Origin: DAIRDK01 sp035403225
Lineage (GTDB): Bacteria > Bacteroidota > Bacteroidia > Bacteroidales > FEN-979
Length of the DNA stretch: 64,000 bases
Reading direction: 5' to 3'
Assembly: GCA_035403225.1 (NCBI GenBank)
Contig: DAONET010000003.1
Span: 65,533 to 129,532 of the forward strand
Shown here: one piece after another, positions 1-10,283 of the stretch
Position numbering within the stretch: position 1 is the first letter of the stretch
Layout: each line of letters opens with the position of its first letter
The notes under the pieces: generated by a model
The model's input: only the letters and a program-made list of their open reading frames with translations
Database searches by the model: none
What the model was told of the DNA's origin: nothing
Program-made: the position numbers and the translations under genes

Positions 1-335
1 AAGGGGTTAAATCCAAGAAATCCCACAAAATCTTCCCCCAGTTCTTCGGAAAAAATTTCTGCCGCTTTTTCTTTGGTGACATATTCGGCCGATTTTACAT
101 ACGGAGTCAGATCCAGTCTCTTTTTTAGCTGAAAGATAGACGATTCCTTCACCCCGTCTTTCAGGATGATGGAGAAACCGATATTTTCTTTCACATAATT
201 GGAAATTTTCCGCGTATGGAGGATGATCATCCCCAGCAACCCGAGCATGAACAGCACCAGGGTGATGCTGATGACCGTAGTCACGTAAGAGGTGCCGAGA
301 CGGCGCCTGGAACTGATCTCTTCACGTTGTGCCAT
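1..335 (-). CDS. ftsX: Cell division protein FtsX, N-terminal part (cut by window start)
   Basis: About 111 N-terminal codons are visible, read leftwards from an ATG at 335; the rest lies outside the window. The protein starts MAQREEISS, followed by one strongly hydrophobic segment at about residues 18-40, then a soluble region containing FSIILKDGV and VTKEKAAEIF. That layout is FtsX: a short cytoplasmic N-terminus, a first membrane helix and an extracytoplasmic loop. FtsX works with the ATPase FtsE at the division site to control cell-wall hydrolysis. No ftsE is visible here. It is divergent from leuS, with 86 bases between the two starts. The identification is from the N-terminus only, so the C-terminal permease helices are not confirmed. 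Confidence 0.8.
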   Translation of the reverse strand, partial: MAQREEISSRRRLGTSYVTTVISITLVLFMLGLLGMIILHTRKISNYVKENIGFSIILKDGVKESSIFQLKKRLDLTPYVKSAEYVTKEKAAEIFSEELGEDFVGFLGFNP

Positions 336-379
336 AAAAACCGTTAACGCGGGTAAAGTTACGATTTCTTTATAATTCC

Positions 380-387
380 TAACTTTG
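380..387 (+). promoter_or_regulatory. Bacteroidota-type -7 promoter element for leuS
   Basis: TAACTTTG matches the TAnnTTTG -7 consensus of the Bacteroidota main sigma factor and lies 34 bases before the leuS ATG. A clear -33 TTTG is not seen. Call by motif and position only. Confidence 0.5.
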
Positions 388-421
388 CACCCCGAAATCG
401 CATCATTTTATCCTGAAAAAA

Positions 422-3136
422 ATGGAATACAATTTTACAGAAACCGAACGAAAATGGCAGGAATACTGGCAAAAGAACAAGACCTTTCACGCGGTCATTG
501 ATCATTCGAAACCAAAGTTTTACGTCCTCGACATGTTCCCCTATCCCTCCGGGGCCGGCTTGCATGTGGGTCATCCGCTGGGATACATCGCTTCGGATAT
601 TTACGCCCGTTATAAAATGTTGAAAGGCTTCAACGTCCTTCACCCGATGGGGTACGATGCGTACGGACTTCCTGCAGAACAATATGCTATTCAGACAGGA
701 ACACATCCGGCGGTCACGACGGAAAAAAATGTGGCCCGATACCGTGAGCAAATGGACAAGATCGGTTTTTGTTTCGACTGGGACCGTGAAGTAAAAACCT
801 GTGATCCTGAATATTATAAATGGACCCAATGGACTTTTATTCAATTGTTCCAACACTGGTACGATCCGGAACAGGACAAGGCGCGACCCATTACTGACCT
901 TGTCCGTCGTTTTGAAACAGAAGATCCTGCCTGGAAAGGGTATAGTGAAAAAGAGCGCCAGGACATCCTGATGAACTACCGGCTGGCTTATCTGTCGGAA
1001 GCCATGGTGAACTGGTGCCCTGGGTTGGGGACGGTACTGGCCAACGATGAAGTGGCCAACGGTTATTCTGTTCGGGGAGGTCATCCCGTGGAACGGAAGA
1101 TGATGCGTCAGTGGTTTCTCCGGATATCGGCTTACGCCCAGCGTTTGCTTGACGGGCTGAACGACATCGAGTGGTCGGATTCGCTGAAAGAGATCCAGCG
1201 GAACTGGATCGGCCGGTCGGAAGGAGCGGAAGTGCTGTTCCCGATAAAAGACTCTTCGCTGAGTCTGGAGATCTTCACCACGCGTCCCGATACCATTTTC
1301 GGTTCTACCTTCATGGTCCTGGCGCCCGAACATCCCTGGATTTCGCAGATCACCACGCCCGACCGGGAAGCGGAAGTGAATGAATACGTCAACACAGCCA
1401 TCAACCGTTCAGAGCGTGAACGGATGGCGGAAGTCAAGAAAGTCACGGGTGCCTTCACCGGCGCTTACTGCGTGAATCCGCTCAACGGACAACCTGTGCC
1501 CATATGGGTAGCCGATTATGTTCTGTCAGGATACGGAACCGGCGCCATCATGGCCGTTCCTGCTCACGACAGCCGCGACTATGAGTTTGCCAAACATTTC
1601 GGGTTGCCGATCATAGAAGTTGTTTCGGGAGGAGATATCTCGGAAAGTTCGTATGATGCCAAAGACGGGATCCTGGTCAACAGCGGTTTTCTCAACGGCA
1701 TGAAGGTAAAAGAAGCGATCAGCGCCATGATCCGCCGGATTGAGGAAATGGGGATCGGGACGGGGAAAATCAATTTTCGCCTGCGCGATGCTATCTTCAG
1801 CCGTCAGCGTTACTGGGGCGAGCCTTTCCCGGTCTATTACAAAGACGGGATCCCCATGATGCTCGACGAAAGCGAGCTGCCGTTGCTGTTGCCGCCCGTG
1901 GATGCCTACCTCCCCACCGAAACAGGCGATCCTCCCCTGGCCCGTGCGAAGAACTGGAAAACCAAAGAGGGTTATCCTCTCGAAACCAATACCATGCCCG
2001 GCTTTGCCGGATCAAGCGGATATTACCTCCGGTACATGGATCCCCGGAACAACCAGGAATACTTCTCCAAAGAAGCCGTGGAATACTGGCAGAACGTTGA
2101 CCTTTATATCGGCGGCGACGAACACGCCACAGGCCACCTCCTGTATGCCCGCTTCTGGAACAAGTTTCTTTTCGATATGGGAATGACGGTCCGGCAGGAA
2201 CCTTTCCACAAACTGATCAACCAGGGAAAAATCCAGGGACGGTCGAGTTTTGTTTATCGGGTTGCCGGCACCAATAAATTCGTTTCATTCAACCTGAAGG
2301 ATGACTATGAAACGGCTCCGATGCATGTCGATATCTCTCTTGTTAACAACGATGTGCTTGATACCGAAGGCTTCCGCAAATGGCGGCCTGATCTTGCCGA
2401 GGCGGAATTCATCCTGGAGAACGGAAAATATATCTGCGGTTTTGCTATCGAAAAGATGTCAAAGTCGCTGTATAACGTCATCAATCCGGATGACTTGATT
2501 GCCGAATACGGCGCCGATACGCTCCGTCTGTACGAGATGTTCCTCGGACCGTTGGAGCAGTCGAAACCCTGGGACACCAACGGGGTGGAGGGCGTCTTTC
2601 GTTTCATCCGCAAGTTCTGGCGGCTCTTTCATGACGCCGGTACTACTTTCTGTGTGACCGACGAAGAACCGACTCCGGAAGAACTGCGTGTGCTGCATAA
2701 GACCATCAAGAAAGTGCAGGAAGACATTGAACGGTTCTCGTTCAACACCGTAGTGAGCACTTTCATGATCTGTGCCAACGAACTAAGCGACCTGAAATGC
2801 TCCAAACGAGCCATCCTGGAGCCCCTGGTGATTCTGATCTCACCCTATGCTCCCCATCTCGCCGAGGAACTCTGGCAGAAACTGGGTCATGAACCAAGTG
2901 TTTCAAAAGCCTCGTTCCCCGAATTCAACGAGAAATATCTTGTGGAAAACACCTTCAATTATCCGGTTTCTTTTAACGGAAAAATGCGTTTCATGATGAC
3001 CTTCCCGCTCGATATGCCTGTTCCGGAGATTGAAAAAGCGGTCCTCGCGGCGCCCGAATCACAGAAATGGCTGCAGGGACATGCTCCGAAAAAGATGATC
3101 GTCGTGCCGAAGAAGATCGTGAATGTGGTGATCTGA
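422..3136 (+). CDS. leuS: Leucyl-tRNA synthetase
   Basis: A class I aminoacyl-tRNA synthetase of 904 residues that attaches leucine to tRNA-Leu in the cytoplasm. The HIGH signature is HVGH at residues 48-51, after YPSGAGL. The KMSKS loop is exact at residues 678-682. The CP1 editing domain is recognisable by TTRPDTIFGSTF at about 289-300 and by GAIMAVPAHDSRD further on. Length is normal for a bacterial LeuRS. A stretch of about 60 residues before KMSKS, containing FVYRVAGTNKF, looks like the insertion seen in Bacteroidota LeuRS. The ATG at 422 is 34 bases downstream of a TAACTTTG promoter. The gene stands 59 bases before the DUF3108 gene and may be cotranscribed with it. Confidence 0.97.
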   Translation: MEYNFTETERKWQEYWQKNKTFHAVIDHSKPKFYVLDMFPYPSGAGLHVGHPLGYIASDIYARYKMLKGFNVLHPMGYDAYGLPAEQYAIQTGTHPAVTTEKNVARYREQMDKIGFCFDWDREVKTCDPEYYKWTQWTFIQLFQHWYDPEQDKARPITDLVRRFETEDPAWKGYSEKERQDILMNYRLAYLSEAMVNWCPGLGTVLANDEVANGYSVRGGHPVERKMMRQWFLRISAYAQRLLDGLNDIEWSDSLKEIQRNWIGRSEGAEVLFPIKDSSLSLEIFTTRPDTIFGSTFMVLAPEHPWISQITTPDREAEVNEYVNTAINRSERERMAEVKKVTGAFTGAYCVNPLNGQPVPIWVADYVLSGYGTGAIMAVPAHDSRDYEFAKHFGLPIIEVVSGGDISESSYDAKDGILVNSGFLNGMKVKEAISAMIRRIEEMGIGTGKINFRLRDAIFSRQRYWGEPFPVYYKDGIPMMLDESELPLLLPPVDAYLPTETGDPPLARAKNWKTKEGYPLETNTMPGFAGSSGYYLRYMDPRNNQEYFSKEAVEYWQNVDLYIGGDEHATGHLLYARFWNKFLFDMGMTVRQEPFHKLINQGKIQGRSSFVYRVAGTNKFVSFNLKDDYETAPMHVDISLVNNDVLDTEGFRKWRPDLAEAEFILENGKYICGFAIEKMSKSLYNVINPDDLIAEYGADTLRLYEMFLGPLEQSKPWDTNGVEGVFRFIRKFWRLFHDAGTTFCVTDEEPTPEELRVLHKTIKKVQEDIERFSFNTVVSTFMICANELSDLKCSKRAILEPLVILISPYAPHLAEELWQKLGHEPSVSKASFPEFNEKYLVENTFNYPVSFNGKMRFMMTFPLDMPVPEIEKAVLAAPESQKWLQGHAPKKMIVVPKKIVNVVI

Positions 3137-3195
3137 CCAAAACGGTTTTTGTTCTGGCACGTTTATTGTTATCCGGTTTGATAAAATCCTGAAAA

Positions 3196-4020
3196 ATGAA
3201 CACCAGATCATTCTTCTCAAAAGCCCTTCTTTGCTCGTTCCTCATTGCTCATTGCGCCTTGTATGCTGTTTCTCCCGCCATTGGCCAGGAGTTGAAACGA
3301 GTCGATAACCGGGCATTCATCCCTGGTGAAAAATTTAATTTCATCGTGTATTACGACTCGTATCTCACGGGGAAAGTAACAGCCGGAACCGCTTCCCTGG
3401 AAATCGGTTTTCAGAAAAAAGAGATCGAAGGAAGAAAAGTGTATCATGCCATGGGAAAAGGAAAATCCAAGGGCGCTTTCAATGTCTTCTTCAAGGTGGA
3501 TGACTATTTCGAATCGTTTATCGACATGGAATACATGGTCCCCTGGTATTTTATCCGGCGGACACGGGAAGGAGATTACAAAAAAGACGACGAAGTACGG
3601 TTTAACCAGTTCACCGGCTCTGCCAGCAGCCGCACCATCAGCCGGAGCGTTCCCAAAGGAACCCAGGATTTTATCTCTGCTTTTTTTTACGCTCGTACCA
3701 TAGACCTCTCCGGTCTCAAACCGGGCGATTTCTTCCCGATGAGTTACTTCCTCGATGATTCGATCTACATTACCCGGATCTATTATGAAGGGAAAGAAAC
3801 CATCAAGACGGTCGCAGGCACCTTCCGTTGCATGAAATTCAAACCCACCGTGGCTACCGGCAATGTATTCAGCCAGCCATACGCCATGAGTATCTGGGTC
3901 ACCGATGACCAGTACCGCATCCCCGTCCTGGCGAAGTCGGAAGTGATCGTTGGTTCTGTTAAAATGGAATTAACTCAGTATCAGGGGCTTGCCGGAATCC
4001 CTCCGGCGTTAATGCCCTGA
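3196..4020 (+). CDS. DUF3108 family exported protein
   Basis: A 274-residue protein with an N-terminal signal peptide (hydrophobic stretch around residues 8-24, ending near IGQ) and then a DUF3108-like domain. The core starts at about VDNRAFIPGEKFNF and contains repeated beta-strand patterns such as YYDSYLTGKVTAG and TVAGTFRCMKFKP. DUF3108 proteins are secreted or periplasmic beta-rich proteins common in Bacteroidota; no molecular role is established. No strong promoter motif is seen before it, so cotranscription with leuS is possible. The stop is followed by about 110 bases before the next gene. Family assignment rests on pattern recognition of the GEKFNFIVYY start and is fairly secure. Confidence 0.8.
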   Translation: MNTRSFFSKALLCSFLIAHCALYAVSPAIGQELKRVDNRAFIPGEKFNFIVYYDSYLTGKVTAGTASLEIGFQKKEIEGRKVYHAMGKGKSKGAFNVFFKVDDYFESFIDMEYMVPWYFIRRTREGDYKKDDEVRFNQFTGSASSRTISRSVPKGTQDFISAFFYARTIDLSGLKPGDFFPMSYFLDDSIYITRIYYEGKETIKTVAGTFRCMKFKPTVATGNVFSQPYAMSIWVTDDQYRIPVLAKSEVIVGSVKMELTQYQGLAGIPPALMP

Positions 4021-4101
4021 TTTTTTCTGCCGGCCCCCGGATGAGTCATCGTCGATGGAAGCAACCGGGGAACCGGAGCCGGCTCCGGTCGACTCATTTC
4101 G

Positions 4102-4109
4102 TATCTTTG
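4102..4109 (+). promoter_or_regulatory. -7 promoter element for the macroglobulin-like gene
   Basis: TATCTTTG fits TAnnTTTG exactly and sits 22 bases before the ATG at 4131, which gives a short leader. Confidence 0.5.
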
Positions 4110-4130
4110 AAACAGTTTAAATAAGAAAGA

Positions 4131-7100
4131 ATGACCCGAACAATCCCTTGCTACCGAGCGATCATCGTGCTTTCAGCCATGATCTTATTTTGTTCTTCCG
4201 TAACAGCCACTCCGTCGGATGAAAAAACCTATACCCGGCAATGGCAACGGGTCGATTCGCTGGAAAAAGCCGGTTTACCGAAATCAGCGCTGGAGACCGT
4301 GAACGCCATCTATCAACTCGCCCGCGACCGGCATGATAACCCCCAGCAGGTGAAGGCAGTGATCTGGAAACTCAAGCTGGAAGAGCAGTTCAGGGAAGAC
4401 TTTCCCGGTTTCGCCACGAAGCTGCTGCTAACGGAGACCCTTTCCGCAGGAGAGCCTCTTTCGTCGATCTACCGGTCTCTCCTTGGGGAAGTGTACTGGA
4501 ATTATTACAACCAGAACAACTACCGTTTCGCCGGAAGGAGCGCTACCGGTGATGAACGTGCCGACAGCATTCAGACATGGGATCCGGGCACCATCACAGC
4601 TCATGCCAACACCGCATACCTGTCTTCGCTATCAGAATCCGATATTCTGAAAAAGATCCCGGTGACGGAATACGCGATCATCATGGAAAGTCAAACGAAA
4701 GAAGAATCGGCGAAAAACCTCGATCCTACCCTCCGTCCAACCCTGTACGATTTCCTGCTGCAACGCGCATTAGCGTATTTCACTGCTTCGGATAATATGA
4801 AGGACCCGGTCAAAGGATTTCCATCAAAACATGAAGTCGCGCTGAACCTCTTTGCCGATGCCGCCGCCTTTCACCTGAACGATGCCGAACCGCGGGTTTA
4901 TATCAGCTATGAACTCGACCGGCTGGCCTATCTTCACGAAAACAGCGGGATGGGAGAAAATGATACGGTTTACTCCAAGAACCTTTCTGATTTGGAAAAA
5001 AGATTCAACACTTTCCCGGCTTCTGCCTCGGTCTCGTTTGCACGGGCCAGCTATCTCGTTGAACAGGGAAACCTCTATAAACCGCTTGTGTCGCAACAGC
5101 ACCAATTTGACCTGGTGAAAGCCCTGGATATCTGCCAAAAAACCCTGAAAAAATATCCGAAGGAAGAAGGAAGCAGAAACTGCCAGGAACTTGCAGCTTC
5201 TGTCCGCAGATCATCCCTGAATGTCACCACGCCGGCTGCCGTTTATCCCGATAAGAAATTCCCGGCCCTGGTAACGTATAAAAACCTGACCGGGCTCTGG
5301 TTCCGGCTCATCAGCATCGACCCCGAAGAGTACCACCAACTTGATCAAACGATGAAGCGGGAAGATATCCTGAAATTTCTCTGTAAAAAATATTTTGTGA
5401 AAGCCTGGTCGCAGGTATTGCCTTCCGACAGCGATTATCAGCAACACAGTGTGGAGATCATCATGCCCGATGTTCCGGCCGGGTATTATGTAGTTCTTGG
5501 CTCAGCAGATAAGGATTTTTCCGACGTAAAAGCCGTGGCCGCTTTCCATGACCTCTGGGTCACCCGGATCAGTTATTTCAACGAATTGAATAACAACCAG
5601 GAGCAGGATATCTTCGTGCTGGACCGGGAAACCGGGAAACCGATGAAAGAGGTGTCGGCGGAAGCTTACACCCGCGATTATAATTACAGGACCCGGGAAT
5701 GGAAGTTGACCAAGATCGGTGATTACACCACTGACGAAAACGGCTTTTTTACGTTACCCCATCCAAAGGAGAAAAAAACAGCTGTTTCCGTCTTTCTGAA
5801 ACTGAGGACCAAAAATGATCTCTTCATCACCCAAAACCTCTATCTCTTTCCCCAAACCGAAAACCCGGAAAAAACCCTGATGCAGACAAACTTCTACACC
5901 GACCGGGCTGTTTACCGACCGGGTCAGACCATTTGGTTCAAAGGGATCGTGATGGAAAAAAGAGGTGAAACATATGCCCTGAAGACCGGTTATCCCACCC
6001 GGGTTGTTTTCCGTGACGTCAATAACCGGGAGATCGCCGCCACCGATTTCACCACCAACGAATTCGGTTCGTTCAACGGGTCGTTTATCGCTCCATCGGG
6101 TGTTCTCACCGGGATGATGACTATCTCGAACGAGTCCGGCTCGGTGTCGGTGTCGGTGGAAGAGTACCGCCGGCCGACCTTTGAAGTGACCTTCGATCCG
6201 GTGGAAGGCAACTATAAGCTCGGCAAAACCGTTACCGTGAAAGGGAAAGCCATTGCCTACGCGGGCAACAATCTCGACGGAGCCCGCGTTTCGTACCGGG
6301 TGGTACGCACAGCCCGCTTCCCTTACTATGACTGGTTTTGGTACCGTCCGATCCCCAATTCCGAAGAAACAGAAATTATCAACGGAACCACCACTACCGG
6401 ATCCGATGGCGCTTTTACGATATCCTTTTCTGCCACTCCCGATATTTCCATTCCGGTTGACGATCAACCCGTTTTTGATTTCATGATTTATGCCGATATC
6501 ACCGACCTGAACGGGGAAACCCAGTCGGGTACCGGCACCGTTTCTGCGGGATATGTTTCGCTGGTACTGGGGTCTTCACTCGGTGAAAATTTCAATATGG
6601 CCACCGATAGCTCTTTGGTGGTCACCGCCACCAACCTGAACGGGGCCAAGACACCTTGTGAGGTAAAAGTCTCCCTGCAGCGGTTAAAACAGCCCGACAG
6701 AGCCTATATCCCCCGCTTATGGGGACAACCTGATCTGACGGTCATGTCACGCCGGGAATTTCACACGGATCTTCCCTACGACATCTATGACGGGGAAAAC
6801 AATCCCGCCACCTGGCCGGTGGAAAGCACCGTGCTGGAACAAATCCTGCATACTGCCACCGATTCTTTGATACCGTTGCGTTTCCCGGGATCCGGATCCG
6901 CCCGTCAGGGATCGTACAAGCTGATTCTGACCACCACCGACCCGTTTGGGCAGCAAGTGGAGAAGGTCACTTATTTTACCGCTTTTGATCCATCCGCCAA
7001 AGAGATGCCCGCCCGGATGATCAACTGGTTTATCCCGTTAAAAACCAGCGCTGTTCCAGGAGAAAAAGTGTCGTTCCTGGTGGGTTCGACGGAAGACGAT

Positions 7101-10100
7101 GTGAACATTATCTGTCAGGTGATCGTCCACGACACGATCTATTCGCTGAACCGCCTGAAGGTCTCTGACCGGCAGACGATCGTCGAAGTGCCGGTAGAGG
7201 AAGGATTCCGGGGTAATTTCTCCGTCAGTTTCATCTTCGCCAAACATAACCGCATCTTTCAAAATCATCAACTGATAACGGTCCCCTGGTCAAATAAAAA
7301 GTTGGATATCGTTTTCGAGACCTTCCGCGATAAGATCACCCCCGGTGCAAAGGAAGAATGGAAAGTCAGAATCACCGGCCCGGAGAAGAAGATCATCCCG
7401 GCTGACTTTCTGGCCACCATGTACGACGCCTCGCTGGATGCTTTCCGGGAACATTCATGGTCCATGAGTATCTTTCCATCGTATTACCGGACGATCCCCT
7501 GGGACAACTCGGATGGTTTCGGTGTCAGTTCCGGTTCTTTTTATGGAATTTACGAAAGCGCCGGCTATAAATTCCGCGAGACAGACCGGCTGAACTGGTT
7601 CGGAAACGTATACACCGGCGGAGGAAAAAACTTCCGCGGACGTTTCGGGGCGATGGATCTTTCTTCCGCCGTCAGCGGAGTTAAGAGCACTGCCCCTGTT
7701 AAATTGGAGGAAACGATGACCATCCCGTCGTCAGCGAAAGAACAAGCCATGACCACCAGCGTAACCACCAAATCGGAGAAGGCAACGCCACCGGCATCTG
7801 TGATGCAGGTACGACGCGACTTCCGTGAAACAGCTTTCTTTTTCCCCTCCCTCGTGACGGATTCCACCGGCGCCCTGGTGCTGAAATTCACAGCCCCCGA
7901 ATCGCTTACCCGCTGGCGACTGATGGGGATGGCTATCACGAAAAACCTCGATTACGGGATGACGGAAAAATATACGGTCACCCGCAAAGAACTGATGGTC
8001 ACTCCCAACCCGCCCCGCTTTGTACGGCAGGGCGATACCCTGATTTTCTCCGCCAAGGTGGTGAACCTCTCAGGGGCGGATCAGGATTGCCGGGTGGAGA
8101 TCCACCTCACGGACCCTGTCAGCGGTCAGAGCCTGAATTCATGGCTTGCAGCCTCCTCAGCACAGGTCCTGATCCCCAAAGGTTCCGCCTCTTCCGTCAC
8201 CTTCCGGTTGACCGTCCCGGCTGATGCCCCCGCATCGCTCCTGCAGTATCGCATTACCGCTTCCGCGGGCATCTTCAGCGACGGGGAAGAAAAGATTATT
8301 CCCGTCCTCCCGAACCGGATGATGGTCACCGAAACCTTGCCACTGCCGGTCAGGGGGAAAGGAACATTCCATTTTACCTTTGATAAACTGGCCGCCGCCG
8401 GAAGTACCAGCTCAACGCTGAAGAACTATCGGCTCACCCTTGAGTTTACTTCCAACCCGGTATGGTATGCGATTCAAGCGCTGCCCTCCCTGAATGAAGT
8501 CACCTTCCAGTCGGCCGACAATATCTTTGATGCCTGGTATTCCAATGCCCTGGCATCGTTCATCACTGCATCCCATCCAAAGATCCGCGGTGTTATTGAA
8601 AGTTGGCGACAGCTCACCCCCAACGCCCTGTTGTCAAACCTGGAGAAGAACGAAGATTTGAAATCAGCCTTGCTGCAGGAGACACCGTGGGTGATGGAAG
8701 CAAAAGACGAGAGCGCCAATAAACAGAAACTGGGGCTGTATTTTGAAAAAGGCGCATTGGCAGACAGGATGAGCCGCAACATGACCCTGTTACGTGATCT
8801 CCAACAACCGGATGGTTCGTGGCCATGGTTCAAAGGAATGCCCGGAAACAGATGGGTGACCCAGGAAATCGTGACCGGATTCGGACGTCTCCATCATCTT
8901 GGTGTCACCACGATCACCAAAGATCCCGCTACCCTCGAAATGATCAGAAAGGCTGTCCTTTATCTCGACCGGGAATTGGTGGACGACTATCACCAGCTTA
9001 AAACCGACTTCCCGGACAAGATGGACGAAAACCACCTCTCCTCCATCCAGGTCCAGTACCTCTACGCGCTTTCGTTCTTCCGTGATCCTGCTTTCGGAAT
9101 ACAACATAACACTCCGGATTACAACGAAGCTCTGGACTATTTCACCCGGCAGGCCGCCAAATACTGGTTATCGCAGGATCTGATGCTTCAGGGAATGATC
9201 GCGGTGGCGCTGAATCGTTCAGGAGATCTCAACACCCCGTCCGGCATTTTGAAATCATTGAATGAGAAATCGCTCTCTTCGGCAGAGATGGGCAAGTACT
9301 GGGCGATCCGCCCGGGATATTTCTGGAGTCAGACACCTGTAGAGACACAGGTCATGTTAATCGAAGCCTTTGATGAAGTCAACCACGATCGTCAAGCCGT
9401 GGATGAGATGAATGTCTGGCTGTTGAAACAGAAACAAACCCAACTGTGGAAGAGCAACAGGGCCACTGTTGACGCATGCTACGCGCTCCTGTTGCGCGGC
9501 GCTGACCGGCTGGCGGAAGATCCACAGGTAAAGATCCGCCTCGGAAAAGAAGAGATCAATCCTTCCAACCTGAAGGATAACCAAGCGGAGGCCGGCACCG
9601 GGTATTTCCGGATGTCGTGGAACGGCAGTGAGATCACCCCGGAAATGGCGCAAATAAGCGTGACAAAATCATCCGAGGGGGTGGCGTGGGGAGGACTCTA
9701 CTGGCAATATTTCGAGAACGCCGATAAGGTCACTTCGCAACAAAGCCCGTTGAAGGTGAGCCGTGAGGTGCTGGTGGAACGAAACACCCCTAATGGACCG
9801 GCACTGTATAGCCTGTCCGACACCAATATCCTGCAACCGGGAGATAAAGTAAAAGTGCGGATTGTCCTTTCCGTCGACCGCGACCTGGAATTTGTCCATA
9901 TGAAAGACATGCGTTCCGCCGGGCTGGAACCACCGGTACAAGGCTCGCCGGAATCATCCCGGATCACCTCTTCCGCCTTGTCGGGGTACCGCTACCAGGA
10001 CGGCCTGGGTTACTATCAGGCCATCGGCGATCTGTCGGCCGGTTTCTTCTTCGACCGGCTGCCGAAAGGCACCCATGTCTTCGAATATCCGTTGAAAGCC

Positions 10101-10202
10101 AACAACGCCGGAAATTTTTCCAACGGGATCACCACCGTGCAATGCATGTATGCTCCGGAGTTTTCGGCACATTCGGAAGGTTTGAGGGTTGCCGTGAAAT
10201 GA
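4131..10202 (+). CDS. Alpha-2-macroglobulin family protein without thioester
   Basis: A giant exported protein of 2023 residues with a signal peptide (about residues 8-27). After an alpha-helical N-terminal half typical of Bacteroidota members, an MG2-like domain begins near residue 600 (RPGQTIWFKG). Carboxypeptidase-regulatory-like segments lie around it. The A2M core (FFFPSLVTDSTG, then ESLTRWRLMGMAITK) is near residues 1240-1275, and an alpha/alpha toroid (QQPDGSWPWFKG) follows. Bacterial macroglobulins trap proteases in the periplasm or at the surface. Where thioester members carry CxEQ, this protein reads SADN (residues 1461-1464), so the covalent trap is absent. It stands alone, with its own promoter and a possible terminator before aspS. 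Its role as a protease inhibitor is inferred from the family. Confidence 0.88.
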   Translation: MTRTIPCYRAIIVLSAMILFCSSVTATPSDEKTYTRQWQRVDSLEKAGLPKSALETVNAIYQLARDRHDNPQQVKAVIWKLKLEEQFREDFPGFATKLLLTETLSAGEPLSSIYRSLLGEVYWNYYNQNNYRFAGRSATGDERADSIQTWDPGTITAHANTAYLSSLSESDILKKIPVTEYAIIMESQTKEESAKNLDPTLRPTLYDFLLQRALAYFTASDNMKDPVKGFPSKHEVALNLFADAAAFHLNDAEPRVYISYELDRLAYLHENSGMGENDTVYSKNLSDLEKRFNTFPASASVSFARASYLVEQGNLYKPLVSQQHQFDLVKALDICQKTLKKYPKEEGSRNCQELAASVRRSSLNVTTPAAVYPDKKFPALVTYKNLTGLWFRLISIDPEEYHQLDQTMKREDILKFLCKKYFVKAWSQVLPSDSDYQQHSVEIIMPDVPAGYYVVLGSADKDFSDVKAVAAFHDLWVTRISYFNELNNNQEQDIFVLDRETGKPMKEVSAEAYTRDYNYRTREWKLTKIGDYTTDENGFFTLPHPKEKKTAVSVFLKLRTKNDLFITQNLYLFPQTENPEKTLMQTNFYTDRAVYRPGQTIWFKGIVMEKRGETYALKTGYPTRVVFRDVNNREIAATDFTTNEFGSFNGSFIAPSGVLTGMMTISNESGSVSVSVEEYRRPTFEVTFDPVEGNYKLGKTVTVKGKAIAYAGNNLDGARVSYRVVRTARFPYYDWFWYRPIPNSEETEIINGTTTTGSDGAFTISFSATPDISIPVDDQPVFDFMIYADITDLNGETQSGTGTVSAGYVSLVLGSSLGENFNMATDSSLVVTATNLNGAKTPCEVKVSLQRLKQPDRAYIPRLWGQPDLTVMSRREFHTDLPYDIYDGENNPATWPVESTVLEQILHTATDSLIPLRFPGSGSARQGSYKLILTTTDPFGQQVEKVTYFTAFDPSAKEMPARMINWFIPLKTSAVPGEKVSFLVGSTEDDVNIICQVIVHDTIYSLNRLKVSDRQTIVEVPVEEGFRGNFSVSFIFAKHNRIFQNHQLITVPWSNKKLDIVFETFRDKITPGAKEEWKVRITGPEKKIIPADFLATMYDASLDAFREHSWSMSIFPSYYRTIPWDNSDGFGVSSGSFYGIYESAGYKFRETDRLNWFGNVYTGGGKNFRGRFGAMDLSSAVSGVKSTAPVKLEETMTIPSSAKEQAMTTSVTTKSEKATPPASVMQVRRDFRETAFFFPSLVTDSTGALVLKFTAPESLTRWRLMGMAITKNLDYGMTEKYTVTRKELMVTPNPPRFVRQGDTLIFSAKVVNLSGADQDCRVEIHLTDPVSGQSLNSWLAASSAQVLIPKGSASSVTFRLTVPADAPASLLQYRITASAGIFSDGEEKIIPVLPNRMMVTETLPLPVRGKGTFHFTFDKLAAAGSTSSTLKNYRLTLEFTSNPVWYAIQALPSLNEVTFQSADNIFDAWYSNALASFITASHPKIRGVIESWRQLTPNALLSNLEKNEDLKSALLQETPWVMEAKDESANKQKLGLYFEKGALADRMSRNMTLLRDLQQPDGSWPWFKGMPGNRWVTQEIVTGFGRLHHLGVTTITKDPATLEMIRKAVLYLDRELVDDYHQLKTDFPDKMDENHLSSIQVQYLYALSFFRDPAFGIQHNTPDYNEALDYFTRQAAKYWLSQDLMLQGMIAVALNRSGDLNTPSGILKSLNEKSLSSAEMGKYWAIRPGYFWSQTPVETQVMLIEAFDEVNHDRQAVDEMNVWLLKQKQTQLWKSNRATVDACYALLLRGADRLAEDPQVKIRLGKEEINPSNLKDNQAEAGTGYFRMSWNGSEITPEMAQISVTKSSEGVAWGGLYWQYFENADKVTSQQSPLKVSREVLVERNTPNGPALYSLSDTNILQPGDKVKVRIVLSVDRDLEFVHMKDMRSAGLEPPVQGSPESSRITSSALSGYRYQDGLGYYQAIGDLSAGFFFDRLPKGTHVFEYPLKANNAGNFSNGITTVQCMYAPEFSAHSEGLRVAVK

Positions 10203-10223
10203 TCTGTCTTCACTTCCTTCCTC

Positions 10224-10252
10224 ATCAGGGGAAAAGGATAGCCTGATTTTTT
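10224..10252 (+). terminator. Weak intrinsic terminator after the macroglobulin-like gene
   Basis: ATCAGG and CCTGAT form a 6-bp stem separated by 12 bases and followed directly by a run of six T. The stem is short and the loop long, so this is only a candidate. Confidence 0.35.
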
Positions 10253-10253
10253 C

Positions 10254-10261
10254 TAATTTTG
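10254..10261 (+). promoter_or_regulatory. -7 promoter element for aspS
   Basis: TAATTTTG matches TAnnTTTG and lies 23 bases before the aspS ATG, just after the putative terminator. Confidence 0.5.
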
Positions 10262-10283
10262 CACCTGTTTTATACTTAAGCAG

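Noticed and set aside
359..1333. Long minus-strand open frame (324 codons) across the start of leuS
   Set aside because: It lies antisense to a certain synthetase gene and has no domain, signal or composition of a real protein. It is a codon-bias shadow.
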